Shown here: piece after piece, positions 23,556-31,388 of the stretch
Layout of the letters: each line of letters starts with the position of its first letter
Position numbering within the stretch: position 1 is the stretch's first letter
Source of the DNA: CAZUDI01 sp964618975
GTDB lineage: Bacteria > Desulfobacterota > Desulfomonilia > UBA1062
Reading direction: 5' to 3'
Assembly: GCA_964618975.1 (NCBI GenBank)
Contig: CAZUDI010000042.1
Location: 1-34,082, forward strand
Length of the DNA stretch: 34,082 bases
Notes under the pieces: model-generated
Told to the model about the DNA's origin: nothing
The model's input: only the letters and a program-made list of their open reading frames with translations
The model's database searches: none
Made by a program: the position numbers and the translations under genes

Positions 23556-24307
23556 GACGCCCTCCTGGCCATGAGCCGGATGAAGGCGGCGTTCAGGTCC
23601 GCGCCCGGCAGGTCCGGACAGGACGCGGCCACGATCTCGGCCGGGCTGCCCTGCGCCACGATGGTGCCCAGATTGATCATGACGAGCCTCTCGCAGTTGA
23701 CGGCCTCGTCCATGTAATGGGTGGTGACGAAGACCGTGATGCCCTCGGCGGCGAGCTGGCGGATAAAGGCCCAGAAGTGCCGGCGGGTGATGGGGTCCAC
23801 GCCCGAGGTGGGCTCGTCCAAAAAGAGGATCTCGGGCTTATGGAGCAAGGCGCAGCCGAGCGCCAGGCGCTGGCGCCACCCCTGGGGCAGCTCCCTGGTC
23901 TGGCGGTGGGCGACCTCTGAGAGCTGGGTCATGTCGAGCACCCAGTCCATGCGCGCCTTCCACTGCGCCTGCGGCACGTTATAGACCCCGAGATAGAAGC
24001 GGATATTCTCGCGCGGGCTGAGGTCCTCGTAGAGCGAAAACTTCTGGGACATGTAGCCCAGGGCGTGCTTGACCTCCTCGGCCTCGGTCACGATGTCGTG
24101 CCCGGCCACCATGGCCTGGCCGGAGCTGGGCGAGAGGATCCCGCAGAGCATGCGGATGGTGGTGGACTTGCCGGATCCGTTGGAGCCCAGGAAGCCGAAG
24201 ATCTCGCCCTGCCTGACGCGGAAACTGATCTTGTTGACCGCCACGAAGTCGCCGAAGCGCTTCTCGAGATCGCGCACCACGATGACGTCAGTGTTTGAAG
24301 GTGTCAT
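23552..24307 (-). CDS. ABC exporter ATPase, second nucleotide-binding subunit
   Basis: A 251-residue ABC ATPase. Walker A is GSNGSGKS, the Q-loop is YMSQKFSLYEDL, and Walker B is ILFLDEPTSGVDP with H-loop TTHYMDEA. The signature is LPQGWRQRL rather than LSGGQ, a known variant in one half of YbhF-like ATPases. I chose the ATG at 24307 because AGGAG lies seven bases upstream; a start at 24322 is possible. It overlaps the upstream ATPase gene by about 20 bases. With that gene it would form a heterodimer, equal to the two fused halves of E. coli YbhF. Confidence 0.9.
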   Translation of the reverse strand: MTPSNTDVIVVRDLEKRFGDFVAVNKISFRVRQGEIFGFLGSNGSGKSTTIRMLCGILSPSSGQAMVAGHDIVTEAEEVKHALGYMSQKFSLYEDLSPRENIRFYLGVYNVPQAQWKARMDWVLDMTQLSEVAHRQTRELPQGWRQRLALGCALLHKPEILFLDEPTSGVDPITRRHFWAFIRQLAAEGITVFVTTHYMDEAVNCERLVMINLGTIVAQGSPAEIVAASCPDLPGADLNAAFIRLMARRAS

Positions 24308-25052
24308 GGGTAAGCTCCTCATCCACCGCCTGGATGCGCTGGATCATGGCCTCTTCGAGGTTGGGAAACCCGGCGGCGATCTCGTGCGGGGCGCCGATCC
24401 GGATGATCCGGGCCTTGTGCATGAGGGCCAGGCGGTCGCACTTTTCGCCCTCGTCGAGGTAGGCGGTCGAGACCAGGATGGTCATGCCCTCGGCGCGCAT
24501 CTGCAGGATGATGTCCCAGAACTCCTGGCGGCTCACCGGGTCGACGCCGTTGGTGGGTTCGTCCAGGATGAGCACCCGGGGCTCGTGCACCAGCACGCAG
24601 GCCAGCCCGAGCTTCTGCTTCATGCCGCCCGAGAGGTTGCCGGCCTGGCGGTCGAGGAAGGGCAGGAGGTTGGAGAAGCCGAGGTACTTCTCCTTGCGGC
24701 GCTGCCGCTCAGGGCCCCGGACACCGAAAATATCCATGAAGAAATCCATGTTCTCCGCCACGGTGAGGTCCTGATAGAGACCGAAGCGCTGGGGCATGTA
24801 GCCGATGAGGGGCTTGACCTTTTTGCGTTCCCGGACGACGTCCACCCCCGCTACCGTGATGGCGCCCGCATCGGGCGGGAGCATGGTGGCGATCAGGCGC
24901 AGCAGGGTCGACTTGCCGGCCCCGTCGGAGCCGACCAGGCCGAAGATGGTCCCTTGAGCGACATCCACGGACACCTCCCGGACGGCCACGGTCGCCCCGA
25001 AGGCGCACGAGACACCCGCGACGCGGAGGTAGGCATCAGCGGAGGTAGGCAT
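24288..25052 (-). CDS. ABC exporter ATPase, first nucleotide-binding subunit
   Basis: A 254-residue ABC ATPase with Walker A GSDGAGKS, Q-loop YMPQRFGLYQDL, canonical signature LSGGMKQKL, Walker B VLILDEPTNGVDP and H-loop-region STAYLDEG, where the usual histidine is Ala-Tyr (STAY). The missing H-loop histidine, together with the variant signature of the partner, suggests one consensus and one degenerate ATP site. It starts inside the 3' end of the HlyD gene (17-base overlap). It is the equivalent of the N-terminal half of YbhF. Confidence 0.9.
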   Translation of the reverse strand: MPTSADAYLRVAGVSCAFGATVAVREVSVDVAQGTIFGLVGSDGAGKSTLLRLIATMLPPDAGAITVAGVDVVRERKKVKPLIGYMPQRFGLYQDLTVAENMDFFMDIFGVRGPERQRRKEKYLGFSNLLPFLDRQAGNLSGGMKQKLGLACVLVHEPRVLILDEPTNGVDPVSRQEFWDIILQMRAEGMTILVSTAYLDEGEKCDRLALMHKARIIRIGAPHEIAAGFPNLEEAMIQRIQAVDEELTHDTFKH

Positions 25053-26046
25053 CGGCCGGCATCCCCGCCTTGAGCTCCAGGTCCGGATTGGCGATCGTCA
25101 CCTTGACGAGGTAGACGAGCTTGACGCGTTCCTTCCTGGTCTGGATGATCTTGGGGGTGAACTCCGCCTCGGGCGAGACGTAGGCCACCTTCCCGGCGAA
25201 GGTCTTCTCCGGGAAGGTGTCGATGCGCACCTGGGCCTCCTGCCCGGGCTTGACCGTGCCGATGGCGGTCTCGTCCACGAAGATCTTCAGGTCCACCCTC
25301 GAGAGGTCGGCCACGGTCATGACCTCGCGGCCGGGGCTTACGACCTCGCCCGGCTCGACGGCGCGGTTGGTGACGATCCCCGCGAAAGGGGCGCGCAGCT
25401 CAGCATAGGAGAGCTGGATGGTGCTCTGCGTTAAAACCGCCTCTAAGGATACGACCTGGGCCTGGGCGGCCGCGAGGTTCTGGGCGGTGGCGGTGATCTG
25501 TTTGAGGTTGGTGCGGGCCTGCTTAAGGACGGCCTCGGCCTCCTCCAGACGGCGTGCGGCGTTCTCACTGGCGAGATGGACGCTGTCACGCTCCTTCTCG
25601 GTCACGACCCCGCGCTTGTAGAGCTCAGAGAAGCGGTCATCGTTCTTGCGCGCATCAGACAGGACGCTCAGGGCGCTGGCTACCCCGGCCTGGGCGCGGG
25701 TCACATCCTCCGGCAGGGCGCCCCGGGAGATCTCCAGGGCGGTCTCCAGCTGCGCCTGGGCGGCACGCGCCCGTTCCAGATTGGCCCGGGCCTGGTCGCA
25801 GCGGGCTTCAAGCTCGGCGGTATCGAGCTCGGCCAGGACCTGGCCCGTGGTCACCGCCTGGCCTTCCTGGACCGGCACGCGCATGACCCGGCCCGCGGCC
25901 TGAAAGGAGAGGTTGGCCTGCGTGACCTCGATGGTCCCGGAATAGGAGCGCTCCTCGGAGTTGTTACGGGACTGTCCATAGTAGACCAGCAGACCCACAC
26001 CGATCAGCAACACGCTAAAGACGACCGCTATGATGCGTTTTTTCAT
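25036..26046 (-). CDS. HlyD/YbhG-type periplasmic adaptor protein
   Basis: A 336-residue membrane-fusion protein. One N-terminal membrane segment (about 3-23) is followed by a beta-barrel/lipoyl half (YSGTIEVTQANLSFQAAGRV, then VQEGQAVTTGQVLAELD). Then comes a long alpha-helical hairpin rich in Ala, Gln and Glu (about 75-195), the second lipoyl half (LRAPFAGIVTNRAVEPGEVV) and a beta-barrel with LKAGMPADAYLR at the end. It links the inner-membrane ABC permeases to an outer-membrane channel. I chose the ATG at 26046, ten bases after AGGAGG; the ATG at 26055 sits only one base from it. The natural TolC partner gene just upstream is truncated. Confidence 0.9.
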   Translation of the reverse strand: MKKRIIAVVFSVLLIGVGLLVYYGQSRNNSEERSYSGTIEVTQANLSFQAAGRVMRVPVQEGQAVTTGQVLAELDTAELEARCDQARANLERARAAQAQLETALEISRGALPEDVTRAQAGVASALSVLSDARKNDDRFSELYKRGVVTEKERDSVHLASENAARRLEEAEAVLKQARTNLKQITATAQNLAAAQAQVVSLEAVLTQSTIQLSYAELRAPFAGIVTNRAVEPGEVVSPGREVMTVADLSRVDLKIFVDETAIGTVKPGQEAQVRIDTFPEKTFAGKVAYVSPEAEFTPKIIQTRKERVKLVYLVKVTIANPDLELKAGMPADAYLR

Positions 26047-26051
26047 GGACT

Positions 26052-26480
26052 TCATCCCTCCTGAGCGTTGATTGTTCCCATGGCGCGCCCCACACGGGCA
26101 GAGGCGATGTGGCCGTCCCCCAGGGCATCATTGCGCGGCAGCATGTGCACGTCGCAAAGGCCCTGCGCCGTCCGCCGATGCGCCTCCAGCAGCGCGACGG
26201 ACTGGCGCGCCACCTCACGCAGCCGTTCGGCCTTAAGCACCCTGACATAGGCGGTCGTGACCTGCTCTGAGGTCATCGTCATAGCCGGAATCTCGGATTT
26301 GATGCCGGGAAAGAAAGATGAGGGATCTTTGTTGAGCAAGGTAAAATCATAGCTCGTGCTGAATTTTGGCAGAAGGCCGCTAAAGGCCCCCTTGCGCCGG
26401 GCCTCGGCCGCCAGGGACAATGCGGTCAGGAGCAATACGGCCGCCACGGTGACGATCGGCAGGGTGGAATGGATGCGCAC
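26052..26480 (-). pseudogene. Truncated TolC-family outer membrane efflux gene
   Basis: A 142-codon frame with a GTG start (AAGGGG six bases upstream) and a clear signal peptide (about 1-25, ending SLAAEA). The body looks like two pieces of a TolC-family protein joined together: GLLPKFSTSYDFTLLNKDPS, typical of the first beta-strand region, and then VTTAYVRVLKAERLREVARQ with LEAHRRTAQGL and MLPRNDAL, typical of the helices of the first half. The strand carrying the usual PLFxG motif between them is missing, and so is the whole second half. The family normally has about 420-480 residues. It sits exactly where an outer-membrane factor belongs in this operon (12 bases after the TetR gene). It cannot form a channel as it stands. 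Confidence 0.7.
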
Positions 26481-26492
26481 AGGGATCCCCTT

Positions 26493-27122
26493 TCAGGCCT
26501 TGATGGAGCGCAGGATCAGCCGCTCGATCTCCGCATCGACCACGGAGAGCAGCTTCGGGTCGAGATTCTTGAGCGTCTCCGGGGCGGCAGGATGCGTGGC
26601 GATCAGGGGGCCGCTCACCTTGGAGAAAAAGATGGACCCCATGGTCATGAGGTGGACCAGCAGCGGGATGGTCTCGACGAACACCCCGGAGCGCACCCCG
26701 TCCTCGATGATGCCGGTGATGGTGTTGAAGACCAGGGCGATATCCTGAAAGAACACCTCCGGGAGATGCTGCCCGCCGGAGGCGAGCTCGCGCATCATGA
26801 TGCGCGGCAGCTGGGGGTTGCGGCTGATCGTCTCGGTCAGACTGCGGACATAGGTCCGCAGCTTCTCCTCCGGGTCAGCGATGCGGGCGATCTCCTCCGC
26901 GATCTTCCGGCTGGTGGCGCCGATGACGTCGTGGATGGCCTCGGCGTACAGGGCCTCTTTGTCGCCGATGTGGTAATACAGGGCGGCCTTGTTGACACCG
27001 GCGCGGCGCGCAATCTCGTCCACACGGGCGCCGGCATAGCCCTCCTCGGCGAAGACATCCTTGGCGGCCGCGATGATGCGCGTCACGGTTTCACTGCTCT
27101 TGGCGCTGGGTGTCTGGGGCAT
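26493..27122 (-). CDS. TetR family regulator (CecR-like) of the exporter operon
   Basis: A 209-residue regulator. The helix-turn-helix lies at about 12-58: IIAAAKDVFAEEGYAGARVD, then EIARRAGVNKAALYYHIGDKEALY. The rest is a helical ligand-binding and dimerisation domain. It is the first gene of the operon that continues with the TolC remnant, adaptor, ATPases and permeases, the same order of functions as E. coli cecR-ybhGFSR. I chose the ATG at 27122 because AAGGAG lies five bases upstream; a longer frame from 27320 would run back through the operator and a dispersed repeat. Three inverted repeats upstream make autoregulation of the whole operon likely. The ligand is unknown. Confidence 0.9.
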   Translation of the reverse strand: MPQTPSAKSSETVTRIIAAAKDVFAEEGYAGARVDEIARRAGVNKAALYYHIGDKEALYAEAIHDVIGATSRKIAEEIARIADPEEKLRTYVRSLTETISRNPQLPRIMMRELASGGQHLPEVFFQDIALVFNTITGIIEDGVRSGVFVETIPLLVHLMTMGSIFFSKVSGPLIATHPAAPETLKNLDPKLLSVVDAEIERLILRSIKA

Positions 27123-27137
27123 GACCGCTCCTTTCTT

Positions 27138-27184
27138 ATAACCGTCAGGTTTATCCAACCGGTTGTTTAAACCATCTGGTTTAT
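27138..27184. promoter_or_regulatory. Array of three AACC/GGTT operators before the TetR gene
   Basis: Three inverted repeats share AACC and GGTT arms: AACCgtcaGGTT at 27140-27151, CAACCGGTTG at 27156-27165, and TAAACCA-tc-TGGTTTA at 27168-27183. Their centres are at 27145.5, 27160.5 and 27175.5, exactly 15 bp apart. They lie 18-62 bases upstream of the TetR start, the usual place for a TetR autoregulatory operator. Confidence 0.6.
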
Positions 27185-27235
27185 TATCGTAATCGATAAC
27201 CTCCGTCAAGCATTTTTCCGCCAGCTGGGAATCAG

Positions 27236-27293
27236 GGGTATGCACCCCGGGGCAAGCCTTTGCCTCTCCTGGCCGCCGCAAGAGGGAGAGGAT
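27236..27293 (+). repeat. Dispersed intergenic hairpin repeat, copy 10
   Basis: Has ggtatgcaccccggggcaagcc and tggccgccgcaagagggag. The 3' box (gaccctgagcgat) is absent, so it is a truncated copy. It lies upstream of the TetR gene. Confidence 0.6.
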
Positions 27294-27336
27294 ATCTTTA
27301 TTTGACAGACGTGCCCGCATGATCCCTCATTCTCTC

Positions 27337-27415
27337 CTGCTGGATTGGCTTGTGGTCGGGTATGGGACGGCCGGCGTCGACAGACTCTGCGGCTTGCGCA
27401 TCCAAGGGGTTGGGA
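27337..27415 (-). pseudogene. 3'-tail remnant of a copy of the small exported protein gene
   Basis: This 79-base stretch aligns without gaps to 32788-32866, the last part of the small exported protein gene. The minus-strand reading keeps PNPLDAQAAES, then RPIP and KPIQQ, although the stop codon after it is lost. The start and the first three quarters of the gene are missing, so it is a relic. It is the first of three blocks of a larger decayed duplication. Confidence 0.7.
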
Positions 27416-27444
27416 GCCTGGGGCAATGACTTGCGATACGGAAT

Positions 27445-27490
27445 AATCCGCTCCAGACGCAGGCACGGGCCTTGATACGCTCACGGGCCA
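27445..27490. repeat. Exact 46-bp duplicate of 33204-33249
   Basis: Identical over 46 bases to 33204-33249 (begins aatccgctccagacgcagg). It is the second block of the duplication. In the other copy it lies 337 bases beyond the first block, here only 29 bases, so about 308 bases have been lost. Confidence 0.85.
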
Positions 27491-27493
27491 CAG

Positions 27494-28019
27494 GGCCGGG
27501 TTCTGCCTGGTTTTATATACGCCGGTGATCCTGCATACCGTCTGGCCGGAGTGGTCGCCGGGGCTGGGGCTGGGCATGTATTTCATCCAGACCGGCCGAT
27601 ACGACGTGACCGCCCTGATCGGTTCGATACCCAGCGGTATCCTGGTGCATAATCTGCTCCTGCTCAACGAATTCCCCGATGTGGATGCCGACAGAGAAGG
27701 CGGCAGGAAGACGACCCCCGTCGTCTTCGGGATGGAAGCGGCCGGCAGATTCTTCAGGATAACGACGGTGGCGGTGTATGTCTGGATTGTCGGCTGTGTG
27801 CTCGCCACGTTCATAACCGGCCGCGTCTTCATGCCTTCCTACTGCCTGATCGCCTTGCTTTCCCTGCCGTTTGCCGTCAAGGCCATGCAGGGGTCCAAGG
27901 CATACAACGACCGGGGCAGGCTGGTGCCGGCGCTCGGCAGCAACGTCCAGTTCATCCTCTTCACCCAGATCCTCCGGGGGGTGGGCTATATTCTGGAAAA
28001 AATCTATCCTTTATCCTGA
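27494..28019 (+). pseudogene. 5'-truncated UbiA-type prenyltransferase
   Basis: Codes for the C-terminal half of a UbiA-superfamily prenyltransferase. After LYTPVILHTVWPEW come the second Asp-rich motif NEFPDVDADREGGRKTTP and about four to five membrane segments to the stop at 28019. The N-terminal half with the first Asp-rich motif is absent, and the only in-frame early start (GTG at 27525) has no SD. Positions 27502-27563 are identical to the last 62 bases of the window, where the same gene is present with its start. This is therefore most likely a truncated duplicate; alternatively the two pieces belong together and the assembly is wrong. Confidence 0.7.
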
Positions 28020-28156
28020 CAATAAAATCTTATAAAACATTTAGTACAGGGGCAAAGTGTCAGTTAGGGAGGTAAACCGCGACGTCCCCTCCCTTCTCCG
28101 GCGGCAAAGGCCTGCATGACCCTGCCTATCCGGAGTGCTGATATCAGCGCACGTCC

Positions 28157-28185
28157 GACCCCGTTAAGGGGTCCTTATTGTTATG
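28157..28185 (+). terminator. Terminator-like hairpin before the acyl-CoA synthetase
   Basis: GACCCC-gttaa-GGGGTC is followed by cttattgtt. It lies 26-54 bases before the start of the acyl-CoA synthetase gene and about 140 bases after the prenyltransferase remnant. It can end transcription from the left or act in the leader of the synthetase gene. Confidence 0.5.
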
Positions 28186-28210
28186 AGCACTGCTCGTGAA
28201 GGAGGAACTC

Positions 28211-29797
28211 ATGTTCGTTGGTGATCTGCTCAAGCAGCATGCCCGTCGCAAACCCGATCAGGAGGCCATCGTCTTCAAAGACCGGCGTATCACCTACCGG
28301 GAATACGACAGTGAATCGGAACGCATCGCCCAGGGGCTGCTGGAACTCAAGGCCTGCAGGGGCGACCGGGTAGGCATATACATGTCAAGTTGCCCGGAGT
28401 TCCTCTTCATCTACCTGGCCTGCGCCAAGATCGGGGCCGTGGCCGTTCCCGTGAGCTGGCGTTTCACGCCGCAGGAGATCAGGTTCGTCATCGAAGATGC
28501 GGGCATCTCGCACCTGTTCATGTCCGCCGGTTTCGAGGGAATGGATTTCGTGGAAAATCTCCGGCAAGTGCACCCCGAGTTGAAGGGGCTCACCCACGTG
28601 ATCATGAAGGACTCCGGTGCCGCTTCTCAGGCTCTGCTGCCGTACGAGACCGTGCTCAGGCAGCCGACCCCCGCCCTCGAGACGGCCCACGCGGCCCTGA
28701 GCGCGGACGATCCGGTGCTCTTCCTGTATACCTCGGGCACGACCGGCAAGCCCAAGGCGGCCATGCTCAGCCATCACAACCTCATTTCCTATGCCCGAGG
28801 CATGCTTGCATCATCGGGCACGGTCGAAGGCGATACGGTGCTGCTGAACGTCCCGCTCAACCATGTCGGCGGGGCGGTCATGGCGGTCATGGCCTGCCTG
28901 TCGCTCGGCAACAAGCTCGTGCTCATGGATGCCTTCGAGCCTGAAGAGACGCTCAAGGTCATAGCCGAGGAAAAGGTCAGGGTCATGGGGCAGGTCCCAG
29001 CGCAATATATCCTGGAGCTCATGCATCCGGCCGTGGCCGACTACGATCTCAGCTCGATCAGGATCCCCATCGTTTCCGGGTCGCCCTGCCCCTCCGAGCT
29101 CATCGACCGGATCGAACAGCACCTGGGCATTCTGCCCATCAACGCCTATGGCCTGACCGAGGTCAGCGGGGCCATTACCTTCACGCATCCCCAACAGGGC
29201 ATCGCGGTTCTGAAGACCACGGTGGGACAACCCATGGAGGAGGTCGATCTGGCCATCCTGGACGGGGACGGACAAAGGCTGGAGGCCGGGGAAGTGGGGG
29301 AGATCGCGGTCAAGGGCGGGCCGGTCATGCGGGGGTACTGGAACCGTCCGGATGAAACCGCCAGGGTCTTCGATGCGAGCGGATATCTGCATACGGGTGA
29401 CATGGGCAAGTTGGACGAGCACGGCAACCTGGTCATCGTCAGCCGCAAGAAGGAGATGTACATCCGCGGGGGCGAGAACGTGTACCCGCCCGAAGTGGAG
29501 GCGGCCATCCTGCAGCATACAGGCGTCATGATGGCCGCCGTGATCGGACGCCCCGACCCGGTCATGGGCGAGGTTGGCCGGGCCTATATCATTCCATCTC
29601 CGGGCGCCCACCTCACGGCCGAGGAACTCCAGGACTTCCTGAAGACGCGGCTGGCGCGCTTCAAGATCCCCACGGACGTCATCCTGGTCGATAAGCTGCC
29701 CCTGACCCCGCTCGGCAAGGTCAGGAAGCTCGATCTCTACAACCTAGTCGCCGAGGAGTTCGACACGGAAGAACCGGGGGCAGGTCCCACCAAGTGA
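28211..29797 (+). CDS. AMP-forming acyl-CoA synthetase
   Basis: A 528-residue member of the ANL superfamily. The P-loop-like motif YTSGTTGKPK is at 173-182. Further motifs include NAYGLTEVSG (A5), GYLHTGDMGKLDEHGNL (A7/A8 hinge region) and the C-terminal lysine K503 in TPLGKVRK, which is needed for adenylation. It activates a carboxylic acid with ATP to an acyl-CoA in the cytosol; the chain length or aromatic nature of the substrate cannot be told. I chose the ATG at 28211 because AAGGAGG lies five bases upstream; a GTG at 28196 is less likely. The following hydrolase gene lies 128 bases downstream on the same strand. Confidence 0.92.
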   Translation: MFVGDLLKQHARRKPDQEAIVFKDRRITYREYDSESERIAQGLLELKACRGDRVGIYMSSCPEFLFIYLACAKIGAVAVPVSWRFTPQEIRFVIEDAGISHLFMSAGFEGMDFVENLRQVHPELKGLTHVIMKDSGAASQALLPYETVLRQPTPALETAHAALSADDPVLFLYTSGTTGKPKAAMLSHHNLISYARGMLASSGTVEGDTVLLNVPLNHVGGAVMAVMACLSLGNKLVLMDAFEPEETLKVIAEEKVRVMGQVPAQYILELMHPAVADYDLSSIRIPIVSGSPCPSELIDRIEQHLGILPINAYGLTEVSGAITFTHPQQGIAVLKTTVGQPMEEVDLAILDGDGQRLEAGEVGEIAVKGGPVMRGYWNRPDETARVFDASGYLHTGDMGKLDEHGNLVIVSRKKEMYIRGGENVYPPEVEAAILQHTGVMMAAVIGRPDPVMGEVGRAYIIPSPGAHLTAEELQDFLKTRLARFKIPTDVILVDKLPLTPLGKVRKLDLYNLVAEEFDTEEPGAGPTK

Positions 29798-29925
29798 AGA
29801 ATGCAGTGCAGGAGATCTTGAGCGTTGAGGCCTGCCTTCCCTTGATCGCAGAGCGTCAAAAGGGTGCTAATGCTCACTGAGGATGCAGGCCTCCTCGTGA
29901 GGAACTATTTTAAAGAAGGGCTGAA

Positions 29926-31308
29926 ATGCAATTGTTGAGGAGTTTCTCTTGCGGCCGTCTCAGGCATGCAACGGTGGATTCCCGCCTCGATGGAGCGGCC
30001 ATGTCGGCCGACGGCCTGCATGTGGTCACGACCGCGGACGGGGTCAGGCTCAAGATGCGGCGCTATCGCCCGAGCGGGGAAGACCCGTTCCGCGAGAACG
30101 CTCAGCCGGTGGTGCTCTTCTCGGGAATATTATCCAATATGAACCAGTTCACGATCTGCACCCCTCCCGAACGCCGCAAGGCCTATGCGGGCATGACCCT
30201 GCCTTCTCCCGTGGCGGACTGGGCAAAAGACGAGCCCGGCATTGCCGAAGATCCCCTGCGCTACTACAGCCTGGCGCACTACCTGTGGGTCAAGGGCTAT
30301 GATCCCTGGCTCGTCAATTCCCGGGGCACGGGCCGGGGCGAGTTCACAAGCGGGCGCGGCAGCCTGCTGACCACGGCGGATATGATCGGCATCCTGGATC
30401 CGGCCCCGTGCATCGACAGGGTGATCGAAAAAACCGGCAAGGCGCCCTTTATCGGCGGGCACAGTCAGGGTGGCTTCATCAGCTATGCCTATCTGCAGGG
30501 TGCCACATTCGATGCCGACGAGTTGAGAACCGGCCTGGAAAAGGGATACCTGCCGCATGTCACGTCCGACCCCCGGCTGGCAGAAGCGCGAAACGCAAAG
30601 ATCAGGGGCTATATCGCCATCGATGCAGGCTTGAACCCCCAGGTACCGCGATTGGTCGACAACCGGCTCGCCTGGTGGTTCTTCGGCCAGAAGGGCTATT
30701 TCAATTTCAATGGGCTCTCGGCGTGGGTCACGGATTCTCCATTGACGTCCGGATTTCCGCTTGCGAGCCTGGTGAGGGGTATGCTGCGCGCCCCGTATCT
30801 CAAGCTCTGGTGGAGTATGGACAATACCGAGCCAAAGGTTTTCGACTTCTTCATGCGCTATTGTTTCTCCAGCACCTATCGACGATCTCTGGGGCAATGG
30901 GGCAATAACGCCATAAATAACTGCGTGTGCGAGTTCTGGAAGAACGGGATCGAGAACAAGGATAGGCTGAAGGCCACGGACCCGGATCGCGGCCAGGACG
31001 GATACTACTATTACGACCAGCATATGCCGCTTTTAACCCTTCCCATGCTCGCGGTCATCACCGAGGCCGGGGGGGTATTCAGGACCGAAGATGAGCTCAG
31101 GTATCTGGTGCAGGCCAAGACCCCGAATCCCTTGGACGCCTGCCATAAGATACCGGGCACCATGCATGTGGACATCGCCCTGGGTCTCAACGCGCCCACT
31201 ACTTCCTTCCCGCTCATCGGTGACTGGCTCGACAAGGTATCAGCCGCGACGATGCCTGCCGAAGTTGCTCCGCCCCCCCCCAGCCCCCGGGAGGGGCTGG
31301 GGGGGTAA
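29926..31308 (+). CDS. Alpha/beta hydrolase family protein
   Basis: A 460-residue alpha/beta hydrolase, resembling lipases and polyhydroxyalkanoate-type esterases. The nucleophile elbow is G178-H-S180-Q-G-G. An oxyanion-region segment VVLFSGILSN is at 62-71, NSRGTGRG at 131-138, and a likely catalytic H414 lies in GTMHVDIALG. The acid may be D157-D164 or near 360-390. No signal peptide is obvious. The ATG at 29926 has a GAAGGG nearby; an ATG at 30001 with GGAG five bases upstream is an alternative. The last dozen codons (PPPPSPREGLGG) are encoded by a perfect hairpin. Its place between an acyl-CoA synthetase and hydF gives no clear substrate. Confidence 0.8.
   Translation: MQLLRSFSCGRLRHATVDSRLDGAAMSADGLHVVTTADGVRLKMRRYRPSGEDPFRENAQPVVLFSGILSNMNQFTICTPPERRKAYAGMTLPSPVADWAKDEPGIAEDPLRYYSLAHYLWVKGYDPWLVNSRGTGRGEFTSGRGSLLTTADMIGILDPAPCIDRVIEKTGKAPFIGGHSQGGFISYAYLQGATFDADELRTGLEKGYLPHVTSDPRLAEARNAKIRGYIAIDAGLNPQVPRLVDNRLAWWFFGQKGYFNFNGLSAWVTDSPLTSGFPLASLVRGMLRAPYLKLWWSMDNTEPKVFDFFMRYCFSSTYRRSLGQWGNNAINNCVCEFWKNGIENKDRLKATDPDRGQDGYYYYDQHMPLLTLPMLAVITEAGGVFRTEDELRYLVQAKTPNPLDACHKIPGTMHVDIALGLNAPTTSFPLIGDWLDKVSAATMPAEVAPPPPSPREGLGG
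31275..31305. terminator. 13-bp hairpin inside the 3' end of the hydrolase gene
   Basis: Seven C, then AG and CCCC pair perfectly with GGGG, CT and seven G around a five-base loop. The structure ends at the base before the TAA stop. It may act as a terminator or a 3'-end stabiliser. No T run follows on the plus strand. Confidence 0.6.
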
Positions 31309-31388
31309 AAACAGCCTTAACGCATAACGAGTCTTTTCACAAAGGTGGCGATGCGTTATGATGGCAGGCTGCAGCAGGAGGAAAACCT

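Noticed and set aside
29827..29895. GAGGCCTGC / GCAGGCCTC inverted repeat separated by about 50 bases
   Set aside because: The arms are only nine bases and far apart; chance is likely in G+C-rich DNA and no function is suggested by its position.
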